Positions 1 through 5,637 of a stretch of DNA of 5,963 nt are shown in pieces (the stretch's first letter is position 1; each line of letters opens with the position of its first letter). The position numbers and the translations under genes were made by a program. The stretch is taken from positions 1 through 5,963 of the forward strand of contig CAKVIM010000038.1 of the NCBI GenBank assembly GCA_934754775.1, written 5' to 3'. Source of the DNA: an uncultured Candidatus Melainabacteria bacterium. Its GTDB lineage: Bacteria; Cyanobacteriota; Vampirovibrionia; Gastranaerophilales; Gastranaerophilaceae. The notes below the pieces were generated by a model. The model ran no database searches and was not told where the DNA came from. It saw only the letters and a list, made by a program, of their open reading frames with translations.

Positions 1-1
1 G

Positions 2-61
2 ATGGCAAGGCATCAGAAAATCGCCAAACTCTTTGATGAAGAATTTTGGGTGACACGATGA
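2..61 (+). CDS. Possible C-terminal tail of a gene entering from the left edge
   Basis: This frame is open from the window edge to a TGA at 59-61 and reads MARHQKIAKLFDEEFWVTR. The ATG at 2-4 is probably internal rather than a start, because the gene would begin outside the window. The segment is short, charged and ends in an aromatic-rich stretch; I do not recognise the family. A second small frame begins with an ATG at 58-60, overlapping this stop as ATGA, and runs to a TAG at 124-126 (22 codons, with KRKRAGWDCSYLDK). It could be an overlapping gene, the remainder of the same protein after a frameshift, or chance. Nothing in the window decides between these. Confidence 0.2.
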   Translation: MARHQKIAKLFDEEFWVTR

Positions 62-271
62 CGAAGTCAGGAAAAAGAAAAAGAGCTGGTTGGGACTGCT
101 CTTACCTTGATAAGGTGATGTCATAGAGTAATGCGTCGGCCCTGCGGTCGGTGTGAGACAACTTTCCGCCCTGTTTGGGTTACTTTTGAGCTTGTTTTGG
201 TTTACTCTTCGTTTGGTTTTGGGGCGCTTTTCGCTTTGTTTAGGTTTACGATATGCCTTTTTCAATAGTTC

Positions 272-383
272 CTTTACGTCTTTTCCTGGTTTGCTTTACG
301 TCTTTCCTGGTTTGCTTTACGTCTTTTCTGATTTGCTTTACGTCTTTTCCCAATTTCTTTACGTTTTTCCTGATTTGCTTTAC
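272..383. repeat. Tandem array of about five 21-22 bp units
   Basis: The units share the core CTTTACGTCTTTTCCTGGTTTG and start at 272, 294, 315, 336 and 357. The first is 22 bp and the next four are 21 bp. A sixth partial copy (CTTTAC) starts at 378. The units differ at a few positions, with the CCTGG core changing to TCTGA, CCCAA or CCTGA, so the array is not freshly duplicated. Degenerate look-alikes such as GGTTTACTCTTCGTTTGG lie just upstream (about 205-250). Because 21 is a multiple of three, both strands have frames open across the array: on the minus strand these give lysine-rich heptads such as DVKQTRK, but none has a start codon. I know of no function for it. Confidence 0.85.
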
Positions 384-416
384 ACGTTCTCAGTTATTTT
401 GGTTCAAGTAATACGA

Positions 417-604
417 GGCATAAACTTAGTAGGACGAGGGCCTCCGTGCCCCGTCCTCCAGCCCCCAATACCTCATCACATATTGTTGATAACCTCCTAT
501 AAATTATTTCCTATTTCTAATGTCGGGAGGACGGGGCGCGGAGACCACCGTCCTACTAATGCTGGCATAAACTTAGTAGGACGTGGGTACAAACTTTGTA
601 GGGC
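417..604. repeat. 20 bp direct repeats bracketing the palindromic element
   Basis: GGCATAAACTTAGTAGGACG occurs exactly at 417-436 and again at 564-583. A degraded third copy (TACAAACTTTGTAGGGCG) follows at about 587-604. The core TTAGTAGGACG also appears inverted at 549-559. Repeats of this sort around a palindrome suggest a REP-like or miniature mobile element that has been partly duplicated. No transposase gene is present nearby. Confidence 0.8.
426..559. repeat. Imperfect inverted repeat, 34 bp arms with 66 bp spacer (REP/MITE-like)
   Basis: The arm at 426-459 and the reverse complement of the arm at 526-559 match at 30 of 34 positions. The ends are TTAGTAGGACG and CGTCCTACTAA. The left arm is also a hairpin in its own right: AGGACG (431-436) pairs with CGTCCT (452-457) and GGGC (438-441) pairs with GCCC (448-451), around a six-base loop with one bulged A. 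The right arm keeps the outer AGGACG/CGTCCT pairing (528-533 with 549-554) but has a weaker interior. The element is markedly more GC-rich than its surroundings. The 66 bp spacer is AT-rich and contains no gene. It resembles repetitive extragenic palindromes; it could also act as a transcription barrier. Copy number in the genome would identify it. Confidence 0.75.
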
Positions 605-745
605 GCTTCCGTTCTTTATAGAGAAAAATAAATCTCGTGGATAATTTATTGAGATTTGTGTTTCTATCAAAACACGTGAAATAGGTTGTTAAAAACACAA
701 CAATATTATTTGATCTGTTCTTTTACCTATTTCCTTTACACATCC

Positions 746-763
746 TTTGGGTTTTTACCCAAA
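746..763. other. Small hairpin downstream of the two-gene operon
   Basis: TTTGGGT (746-752) pairs perfectly with ACCCAAA (757-763) across a four-T loop. It lies about 84 bases beyond the stop of the minus-strand gene ending at 847. Read on the minus strand, the U-rich run comes before the stem rather than after it, so it is not a canonical intrinsic terminator. It may still help end or protect the transcript. Confidence 0.35.
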
Positions 764-846
764 AAACGATACAGTGTTGGAAGAGTGGTGATGTATGTTG
801 TTTGGTTTCTATAGCCCCAAGAATACTCTGTTAATTCTATTGTTAG

Positions 847-1668
847 TTATTTAAGTACAAATATCAATATAAGATTAATGACATTAAATATTATTGAGCA
901 AATTGCAACAATTTTCCAAGTAGACAGGTCTTTTGTTAGAGATTCTATTAATTGGATTGCTATTTTTTGATTTTCTTCTAACCTAGAATTTATTATATGT
1001 ATTTGCTCATTGTTATATTTAACCGATGCCGAAATCTTTGAATTGATATATTCTTGGGTCTTATCCACCTTAACGTTAATATGTGACCTTACAAGTTCAA
1101 CAGAAACTTTAATTTTCTGCATGACCTTTTCCTTGAATTCATCAAGCTTGCTATTTGTTTTATCTAAATTCGATTTTTGTTCAGCAAGTTTGTCTTGCTG
1201 AACTTTATTCTCTACAAGAGCTTTTTTTAGTGCCTTTTCACGAAGTTCTTCGTTTTTTGCACTATCAATAGCTGTTTGTAAATTTGACTTAGCCATTTCA
1301 AAGAATGTATTTCCTTCCATGCCATTTGCTTTTTCCGACTCGCAAAGGCTATTATAGAGACCAAGAAGTAATGCAGAATTTCCTTTTGATAAAAAAGATA
1401 ATGCGGTTAATAATTGATAGAAATCATGCATTATATCATTTTGTCGCAAATTGGCTTCAGCTTGAATTTTAGAGCTACTTTTGAAGAAACGTTTAAAACC
1501 ATTCATGTCCTTCAACTCTTGCGCAGCTGCTTTATCCGCATCAAGCTTTTGGGCCATATTATTAATAGTGGCTACAAATAGTTTTGGATTAGATAACATT
1601 TTTAATGCTTCTTCTTCTATGACACCACTCATTTCAAACGAAGAATTGTTCTTTACGATTTCATCCAT
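847..1668 (-). CDS. Coiled-coil protein with C-terminal membrane anchor, unknown function
   Basis: This 273-residue protein starts at an ATG (1666-1668) only three bases after the stop of the 466-residue gene, so the two are surely co-transcribed and perhaps translationally coupled. There is no signal peptide. Residues 1-130 are predicted mostly helical, including a hydrophobic stretch around 86-108 (LLTAL...SALLLGLYNSL). Residues about 135-245 are rich in K, E, Q and N with heptad-like spacing, consistent with a long coiled coil. Residues about 252-271 (VAICSIIFNVINLILIFVL) form one hydrophobic helix ending one residue from the C-terminus. This is a tail-anchored topology: the body should face the cytoplasm with the tip in the inner membrane. 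I do not recognise a family. By position and architecture it is likely a membrane-tethering partner or effector for the upstream gene product; this is inference. Codon usage is AT-rich, unlike the maturase gene at the right end. Confidence 0.88.
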   Translation of the reverse strand: MDEIVKNNSSFEMSGVIEEEALKMLSNPKLFVATINNMAQKLDADKAAAQELKDMNGFKRFFKSSSKIQAEANLRQNDIMHDFYQLLTALSFLSKGNSALLLGLYNSLCESEKANGMEGNTFFEMAKSNLQTAIDSAKNEELREKALKKALVENKVQQDKLAEQKSNLDKTNSKLDEFKEKVMQKIKVSVELVRSHINVKVDKTQEYINSKISASVKYNNEQIHIINSRLEENQKIAIQLIESLTKDLSTWKIVAICSIIFNVINLILIFVLK

Positions 1669-1671
1669 ATT

Positions 1672-3072
1672 TTATTCTTTAATTAAAGTTTCTAAATCAA
1701 TATCTTCAAAGTTATTATCACAATCATTTAGTAAATCAGATAATGATGTTTGAGGGTTGTCAACCCCTCCTAACTGTTTTGTTAATTGTTCTATCTCTGA
1801 ATTATTCTTTTCTTGCAGACGTTCATTATCTAATTTGATTAAATTGTACTGTGTTTGTAAATTTAACAATTCTTCCGCCTTACTTTGTCTTGCAGCAATA
1901 GCAATATCGGCATGTTCTTGACAATGCTTTGCTAATCTAAGATAGTTGGCAGTATAATATATATTCTCTTGGGTAACAACGATATATTCAGTTTGATTTA
2001 ATCTGGCTTTGCATTGCTCAAAAGCCATACGAGTTAATCGTCGATGATTAAGGTTTACCTCATCAGTTATTACTTTTAATGTTAATTGTATTACTCTAAG
2101 CATTGTTGCTGTATTAACGAACAGTGGATTTTCTGTAACAACAGCTTTACCCATACTAAAAGATAATGCCATTCCGTGAGCCATCAAAAGCATTAAATTG
2201 CGTTTACTTTGGTAGGCCTCAGGGGAGTATTCTACTCCATTAAAATTATAAACCGTTCCAGGATGATCTTTATCTCTAAATCTTACATAAGAATATACTC
2301 TTATTACGGCTTCACCCATTGCAACAGAAACATTCTTTAATAACTCTGTTCTGAAATTGAAACCCTCATGATATTCTTTGCTTGCCCATTGTCTCAATTC
2401 TCGATCTTCAGCATGGGTTAAAAACGACCATCCTGGTATTGGTAACCCTCGTGTAGACCAAAAATCGGCGAATAGATGGCAAATTAAATCGATTAAAGGA
2501 TTTTCTGATTTAGTAAATTCATTACCTAATCTATTTAAATTAGTTGCTACTTCAACAAATTTTTCGTTGGCATAACCTCCATCGTTGAATGTGCCTGTTT
2601 GGTAATCATGTAAAGCATGGAAAAATTTTAAAAGGTCGTGATCATAAGTTAACCCCCTATGATCTCCTCCACCAAAAGATATGGTTTGACCAGAATGTTT
2701 CTCACCAATAATCTGATTACCAAGTTCATCAAATTTCCCTTGAAAATCTATTGGGTTGTTTGAATGATTTATCCCCTCATGTATGTGCTCGTTACACCAC
2801 TTTCCGAGAGGATTTTTTGAATCGTTGAATTTACTTGCAAGGCTATTAGGATTTGTAGGATCACATGTAAAATAATCTGTGAAAATTTCAATAATTGCTG
2901 TTGCAAAAACGCAAATGTAATCATACTTATCAAACGACATTCGATCAACACTGATTTCGTCAATTTGGTTTTGGATAGAATTCAATTCTACTTCTAAATC
3001 CATTCTCTTCACCGACTCTCTATAATCGTCTGGCAAGGGTTCAATTGTATCAAGTATTGTAAAGTCAATCAT
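1672..3072 (-). CDS. Uncharacterised protein with HRGLT...HLxxD motifs (possible metal site), first gene of two-gene cassette
   Basis: The gene encodes 466 residues from the ATG at 3070-3072. A TTG three codons upstream (3079-3081) would extend it, but ATG is preferred; no Shine-Dalgarno is visible, as is usual in Bacteroidetes. No signal peptide is evident. Residues about 20-45 are charged and helical. GGGDHRGLTYDHD (about 134-146) and CHLFADFW followed by GLPIPGW (about 198-215) are the most motif-like parts, and EYHEGFNFR (about 233-241), a helix with GEAVIR, MAHG (about 298-301) and ENPLFVN (about 314-320) follow. Residues about 385-435 look coiled-coil, and the C-terminus is acidic. From memory, similar ordered motifs (H-R-x-T-x-D, then H-L-x-x-D-x-x-T/S-x-x-G-L-P-x-P) occur in an unnamed family of hypothetical proteins in other phyla. 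The HRGLT and HLxxD pair also resembles the DUF457/YdjM membrane metal-dependent hydrolase signature. A bound metal and hydrolase activity are therefore possible but unproven. The sequence is AT-rich, suggesting acquisition by transfer. Confidence 0.9.
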   Translation of the reverse strand: MIDFTILDTIEPLPDDYRESVKRMDLEVELNSIQNQIDEISVDRMSFDKYDYICVFATAIIEIFTDYFTCDPTNPNSLASKFNDSKNPLGKWCNEHIHEGINHSNNPIDFQGKFDELGNQIIGEKHSGQTISFGGGDHRGLTYDHDLLKFFHALHDYQTGTFNDGGYANEKFVEVATNLNRLGNEFTKSENPLIDLICHLFADFWSTRGLPIPGWSFLTHAEDRELRQWASKEYHEGFNFRTELLKNVSVAMGEAVIRVYSYVRFRDKDHPGTVYNFNGVEYSPEAYQSKRNLMLLMAHGMALSFSMGKAVVTENPLFVNTATMLRVIQLTLKVITDEVNLNHRRLTRMAFEQCKARLNQTEYIVVTQENIYYTANYLRLAKHCQEHADIAIAARQSKAEELLNLQTQYNLIKLDNERLQEKNNSEIEQLTKQLGGVDNPQTSLSDLLNDCDNNFEDIDLETLIKE

Positions 3073-3147
3073 AACAATCAATTAACGTGAGTTTGACGAG
3101 ACCAGCTAGTCTGAAATATAGGTGCCTCTTGCTTTTATATAAATTTA

Positions 3148-3184
3148 GCCATTAGTGTCTCGTTATAATCGTGACACTAATGGC
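3148..3184 (-). terminator. Strong hairpin downstream of susA, likely terminator
   Basis: GCCATTAGTGTC (3148-3159) and GACACTAATGGC (3173-3184) form a perfect 12 bp stem with a 13-base loop, inside which CG can pair with CG. On the minus strand the stem begins about 23 bases after the susA stop and is followed by a T/A-rich tract (TAAATTTATATAAAA), not a clean U-run. It most likely ends the susA transcript and separates it from the cassette gene starting at 3072. A related sequence lies just upstream of susA at 5061-5092. Confidence 0.6.
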
Positions 3185-3207
3185 CTTATGACGTAACAAA
3201 CTTAACG

Positions 3208-5049
3208 TTAGCTAAGCTCTAAAATATAAACACCACGAGCTGGAATTTGAACCGCCGTGTCTATCGCAACGGTCGTATCAGTTATAATATCTTTTCCTGA
3301 TTTATAATCTTTTACCACTTCATGGAAACGATTCATATCTAATGATTGGTTTTTATCTGTTCCATTCATTAAAACAAGTACCGTCTTGTTATCCTTTACT
3401 CGGGCATATACATAACAACCTGTTCTATCAGGAGTATAATGAATCAGCTCTCCTTCTTTAACAGCATCACACTGCTTTCTCCAATTCAATATTTTTTTCA
3501 TATAGTTCCAAGCTTCATTCTGCAAGTCGGTACGTCCCTCAGGGGTGAAAGCATCTTTTGGATCTCCTGCCCAACCTCCAGGAAAATCGGTGCGGATAAC
3601 GCCATCACCTTCAGCTTTTGTTCCTGTCATCAGAATTTCTGTTCCATAATAGATCTGCGGAATTCCTCGAGTTGTTAATAAGAAAGCTATGGCCTGTTTA
3701 TATCTTCTTAAATCAGTTTCGCCTTTTTGCATAAAGCGGCCTAAATCATGATTATCTAAGAAGGTGAGTACGTTGTTAGGATTTGGGAATAAGAAATCCT
3801 GTGCGATGACTTCATAAATTTTAAATAATCCTGCTTCAGAGCCTTCATTGTTTGAACATACCTCTCCAAAGGCTTTTTGGCATGTAAAGGTCAAATCAAA
3901 GTCCATTACGGTCTTTAAGTTACTATTCGATTCATTCATTTTCGAATCTTTTTGCCACCAAGCCGAAGCTGTTCCTCTTGGATACCAAGCTTCTCCCACA
4001 ATGTTGAAGTTAGGATATTCGTTTTCAATCTCCTTGCACCAAGAAGACATAAAATCATAATCAGCATAAGGATGTGTATCTTGACGTATACCATCAATAC
4101 GTGCGTATTCTATCCACCAGATGCTATTTTGAATTAAATATCGAGCCAAGTGTTTATTTTTCTGGTTCAAATCGGGCATACCTCTACCAAACCAACCATT
4201 TACCAAGGTCTCTCGCTCCGACTGAGGAGCGTGTACATCCATAATAGTCCATTTAAAATGATTGGTTTGAACAAAGTTGTCTTGATGATTCAGCCAATCA
4301 GAGGTAGGAAAATCTTTTAACCACCAATGCGAGCTTCCGCAATGATTAAAGATCATATCCATCACCACTTTCATTCCTTTTTGGTGGGCCTTGTCAATCA
4401 TTTCGCAATATTCTTCATTCGTTCCAAAACGAGGATCTACCTGATAAAAATCAGTAATAGCGTATCCGTGATAAGAACCTCCGGGCATCCTATTCTCTAA
4501 TACCGGATTTACCCAAATGGTGGTAAAACCTAAGTCATGGATATAATCTAATTTATTTATGATACCGCGTAAATCACCTCCGTGGCGAGCCCACGCGCTC
4601 TTACGATCGGTTTTTACATCATCAAGATTGTCGTTAGAAGGGTCAGCATTTGCAAAACGATCGGGAGTAATCAGGTACATCACATCAGCCGATGAAAAAC
4701 CTGCAGCTCCAGGCTTTTTGCTTCTTTCCTTTAACTCAAAGGTACGAATTTCTTTCTTTTTTCCTTTTTGAAATGTCAGTTTCATTGTACCAGGAGCGGC
4801 ATTTTTGGCGATATCTAAATAGAGGAACAAGTAATTAGGGTTCTCTACGCCAACAACTTCTTTTACTCTTACCCCAGGATAGTCAACATGCACTTGTGAG
4901 CTTGCGATGTCTTTACCATATACCATAATTTGTAATTCGGGATTTTTCATCCCCACCCACCAGCAAGCAGGTTCTAATCGTGAAATGTCGATTGCGTATA
5001 CAGCACTGATACACAATAAGCAGGTGATAAACATTAATAATTTTTTCAT
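3208..5049 (-). CDS. susA: SusA-like periplasmic neopullulanase/alpha-amylase (GH13)
   Basis: This 613-residue glycoside hydrolase family 13 enzyme would hydrolyse alpha-1,4 bonds in maltooligosaccharides and pullulan-type substrates in the periplasm. Residues 1-19 (MKKLLMFITCLLCISAVYA) are a Sec signal peptide with probable cleavage after AVYA; no convincing lipobox is present. An N-terminal beta-sandwich domain typical of cyclomaltodextrinase-type enzymes follows (PACWWVGMKNPELQIMVYG, to about residue 110), then the catalytic barrel. Visible GH13 motifs are DMIFNH (about 231-236), GIRQDTHPY with nucleophile Asp324, NIVGEAWY with acid/base Glu353, and TFLDNHD with stabiliser Asp435. A C-terminal beta domain completes the protein. 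Length and sequence closely resemble Bacteroides thetaiotaomicron SusA. The ATG at 5047-5049 is chosen because the only extension begins at a TTG and would put NDF before the signal peptide. It appears monocistronic: no susB, susC or susR is in the window, so membership of a complete Sus locus is not shown. Confidence 0.95.
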   Translation of the reverse strand: MKKLLMFITCLLCISAVYAIDISRLEPACWWVGMKNPELQIMVYGKDIASSQVHVDYPGVRVKEVVGVENPNYLFLYLDIAKNAAPGTMKLTFQKGKKKEIRTFELKERSKKPGAAGFSSADVMYLITPDRFANADPSNDNLDDVKTDRKSAWARHGGDLRGIINKLDYIHDLGFTTIWVNPVLENRMPGGSYHGYAITDFYQVDPRFGTNEEYCEMIDKAHQKGMKVVMDMIFNHCGSSHWWLKDFPTSDWLNHQDNFVQTNHFKWTIMDVHAPQSERETLVNGWFGRGMPDLNQKNKHLARYLIQNSIWWIEYARIDGIRQDTHPYADYDFMSSWCKEIENEYPNFNIVGEAWYPRGTASAWWQKDSKMNESNSNLKTVMDFDLTFTCQKAFGEVCSNNEGSEAGLFKIYEVIAQDFLFPNPNNVLTFLDNHDLGRFMQKGETDLRRYKQAIAFLLTTRGIPQIYYGTEILMTGTKAEGDGVIRTDFPGGWAGDPKDAFTPEGRTDLQNEAWNYMKKILNWRKQCDAVKEGELIHYTPDRTGCYVYARVKDNKTVLVLMNGTDKNQSLDMNRFHEVVKDYKSGKDIITDTTVAIDTAVQIPARGVYILELS

Positions 5050-5060
5050 AAAGTCATTCA

Positions 5061-5092
5061 ATTAGTGTTCCGTTATAGTTGGAACGGTTAAT
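5061..5092. repeat. Hairpin just upstream of susA, related to the one downstream
   Basis: GTTCC (5067-5071) pairs with GGAAC (5081-5085) around a nine-base loop, and ATTA (5061-5064) can pair with TAAT (5089-5092). Positions 5061-5085 match 3151-3175 at 19 of 25 bases in the same orientation, sharing ATTAGTGT and CGTTATA. In the susA mRNA this structure would sit immediately before the start codon, where it could influence translation or mRNA stability. Confidence 0.5.
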
Positions 5093-5293
5093 AAATAGGT
5101 GAACGATTTGGTTGAATCGGTTTTTGTTATATAGGACATTCGTTAATTTAAGAAGGTTTCTCATGCCAGTTTTGTGTGTGAGCGTGATATATGATGAATC
5201 TTATTTCTTGAAAAACCTCTGTAATCAACTATGTTCTAATGATTTCAAAGAACTTTTCCCAGTTTTAATGGGACAGCAATGATGTTTCGTCTA

Positions 5294-5301
5294 CAAAAAT
5301 A
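5294..5301 (-). promoter_or_regulatory. Candidate Bacteroidetes -7 box for susA
   Basis: On the minus strand this reads TATTTTTG, an exact fit to the Bacteroidetes -7 consensus TAnnTTTG. It is the only such match between susA and the centre of the intergenic region. No good TTTG is found at the expected upstream spacing; the nearest TTG (minus strand, 5316-5318) is too close. The assignment rests on the -7 element and position alone. Confidence 0.35.
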
Positions 5302-5441
5302 CATTATTATTTCTGCAATAACGTTTTCACTTTTTATAAATTAAAAATATTTAACCGTAAAAGATAAAACATGTGTTGTTTCGTATAATTGTCGTGCTTT
5401 CCCTAATGCTTTTGGGGGGCTAAGCCCTTTTCGGTAATGTT

Positions 5442-5464
5442 TTTATCAAAAGAGCGTTGATAAA
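5442..5464. promoter_or_regulatory. 8 bp perfect dyad, possible operator
   Basis: TTTATCAA (5442-5449) and TTGATAAA (5457-5464) form a perfect inverted repeat with a 7-base spacer. It lies about 46 bases upstream of the candidate -7 box of the maturase transcript, a position suited to an activator or repressor dimer. The right half overlaps an alternative small hairpin, GCGTT-GATA-AACGC (5454-5467). No regulator can be named. Confidence 0.4.
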
Positions 5465-5509
5465 CGCAAAAAATAGATGCAGGTAATTAAAAAATATTGA
5501 ATTTTTCAT

Positions 5510-5517
5510 TAATTTTG
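5510..5517 (+). promoter_or_regulatory. Candidate Bacteroidetes -7 box for the leader frame and maturase
   Basis: TAATTTTG matches TAnnTTTG exactly and lies 20 bases before the 18-codon frame at 5537. Transcription would start around 5524, giving a very short leader before that frame. A proper TTTG -33 box is not visible at the usual spacing; a TTG at 5497-5499 is too near. Confidence 0.45.
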
Positions 5518-5536
5518 CTATCAAAACCAAACAATT

Positions 5537-5593
5537 ATGAATAAGAAAATAAAACTACGTGCACGACTATATGGCTGTCATTGCATCGGTTGA
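5537..5593 (+). CDS. 18-residue leader peptide-like frame with C-terminal CHC
   Basis: The frame reads MNKKIKLRARLYGCHCIG and ends in TGA, 44 bases before the maturase ATG. It is the first start codon after the candidate -7 box, in an AT-rich ATG context (ACAATTATGAATAAG) like that of genuine Bacteroidetes starts. The N-terminal half is basic and the end carries two cysteines and a histidine. Two roles are plausible. It may be a cis-acting leader whose translation reports on cysteine or another amino acid and controls the downstream gene. Less likely, it is a small substrate of the adjacent radical SAM enzyme; it lacks the C-x-P/A-x-R motif of sulfatases, so it is not a formylglycine substrate. 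It is short enough that chance cannot be excluded. Confidence 0.45.
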   Translation: MNKKIKLRARLYGCHCIG

Positions 5594-5637
5594 AAGATAG
5601 ACGAATATTAAATAAAACGAATTAAATCATCAACATT

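Larger units (their letters stand above)
127..846. other. Gene-poor, repeat-rich intergenic stretch
   Basis: I see no convincing gene in these 720 bases. A GTG-initiated frame (153-644, plus) is open across most of the stretch. Its translation simply mirrors the DNA repeats (FPGLLYV-like heptads, then INLVGRG twice), so it is best taken as a by-product of repeat structure. The region holds T/G-rich low-complexity sequence (about 170-270), a tandem array (272-383), a GC-rich palindromic element (417-604) and, from about 640, AT-rich sequence with one small hairpin. This is the downstream side of the minus-strand two-gene operon ending at 847. Confidence 0.6.
5093..5536. other. Divergent intergenic region between susA and the maturase transcript
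   Basis: No gene is supported here. The stretch should carry promoters for both divergent transcripts (two candidate -7 elements are listed separately) and a symmetric dyad at 5442-5464. Other small structures are TCCCA/TGGGA around 5259-5275 and GGGC-TAA-GCCC at 5417-5427 followed by TTTT, which is too short to call a terminator with confidence. The candidate susA -7 box implies a 5' untranslated leader of roughly 240 bases, long enough for post-transcriptional control, but I recognise no riboswitch. Confidence 0.6.

Noticed and set aside
58..126. 22-codon frame overlapping the first stop as ATGA
   Set aside because: It is too short, has no recognisable family, and has nothing downstream to support translation coupling. 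It is mentioned only as a possible frameshift remnant.
272..383. CRISPR array
   Set aside because: The repeats are contiguous with no unique spacers, and no cas gene is nearby.
272..400. Minus-strand lysine-rich heptad frames (DVKQTRK and RRKANQ types) across the tandem array
   Set aside because: They have no ATG and are preceded by stops. One is broken where the first unit is 22 rather than 21 bp.
153..644. Plus-strand frame of 163 codons with repeated FPGLLYV-like heptads
   Set aside because: It starts at GTG, its sequence is dictated by the 21 bp tandem repeats and the palindromic element, and it resembles no protein. An open frame over repeats of length divisible by three is expected by chance.
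3073..3081. TTG-initiated extension of the 466-residue gene by three residues
   Set aside because: An in-frame ATG follows only three codons later, and TTG starts are rare in this group.
3197..3204. Minus-strand TAAGTTTG (TAnnTTTG) as the promoter of the two-gene cassette
   Set aside because: It fits the -7 consensus, but the strong hairpin at 3148-3184 lies between it and the cassette start, and no matching -33 box is seen. A weaker TATATTTC at 3113-3120 is closer but imperfect. The cassette promoter is left unassigned.
5050..5061. TTG-initiated extension of susA by four residues (total 617)
   Set aside because: The extension places MNDF before the signal peptide. The ATG at 5047-5049 gives a standard MKK signal peptide start.
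5417..5431. Intrinsic terminator GGGC-TAA-GCCC followed by TTTT
   Set aside because: The stem has only four base pairs, the T-run is short, and no plus-strand gene ends upstream of it.
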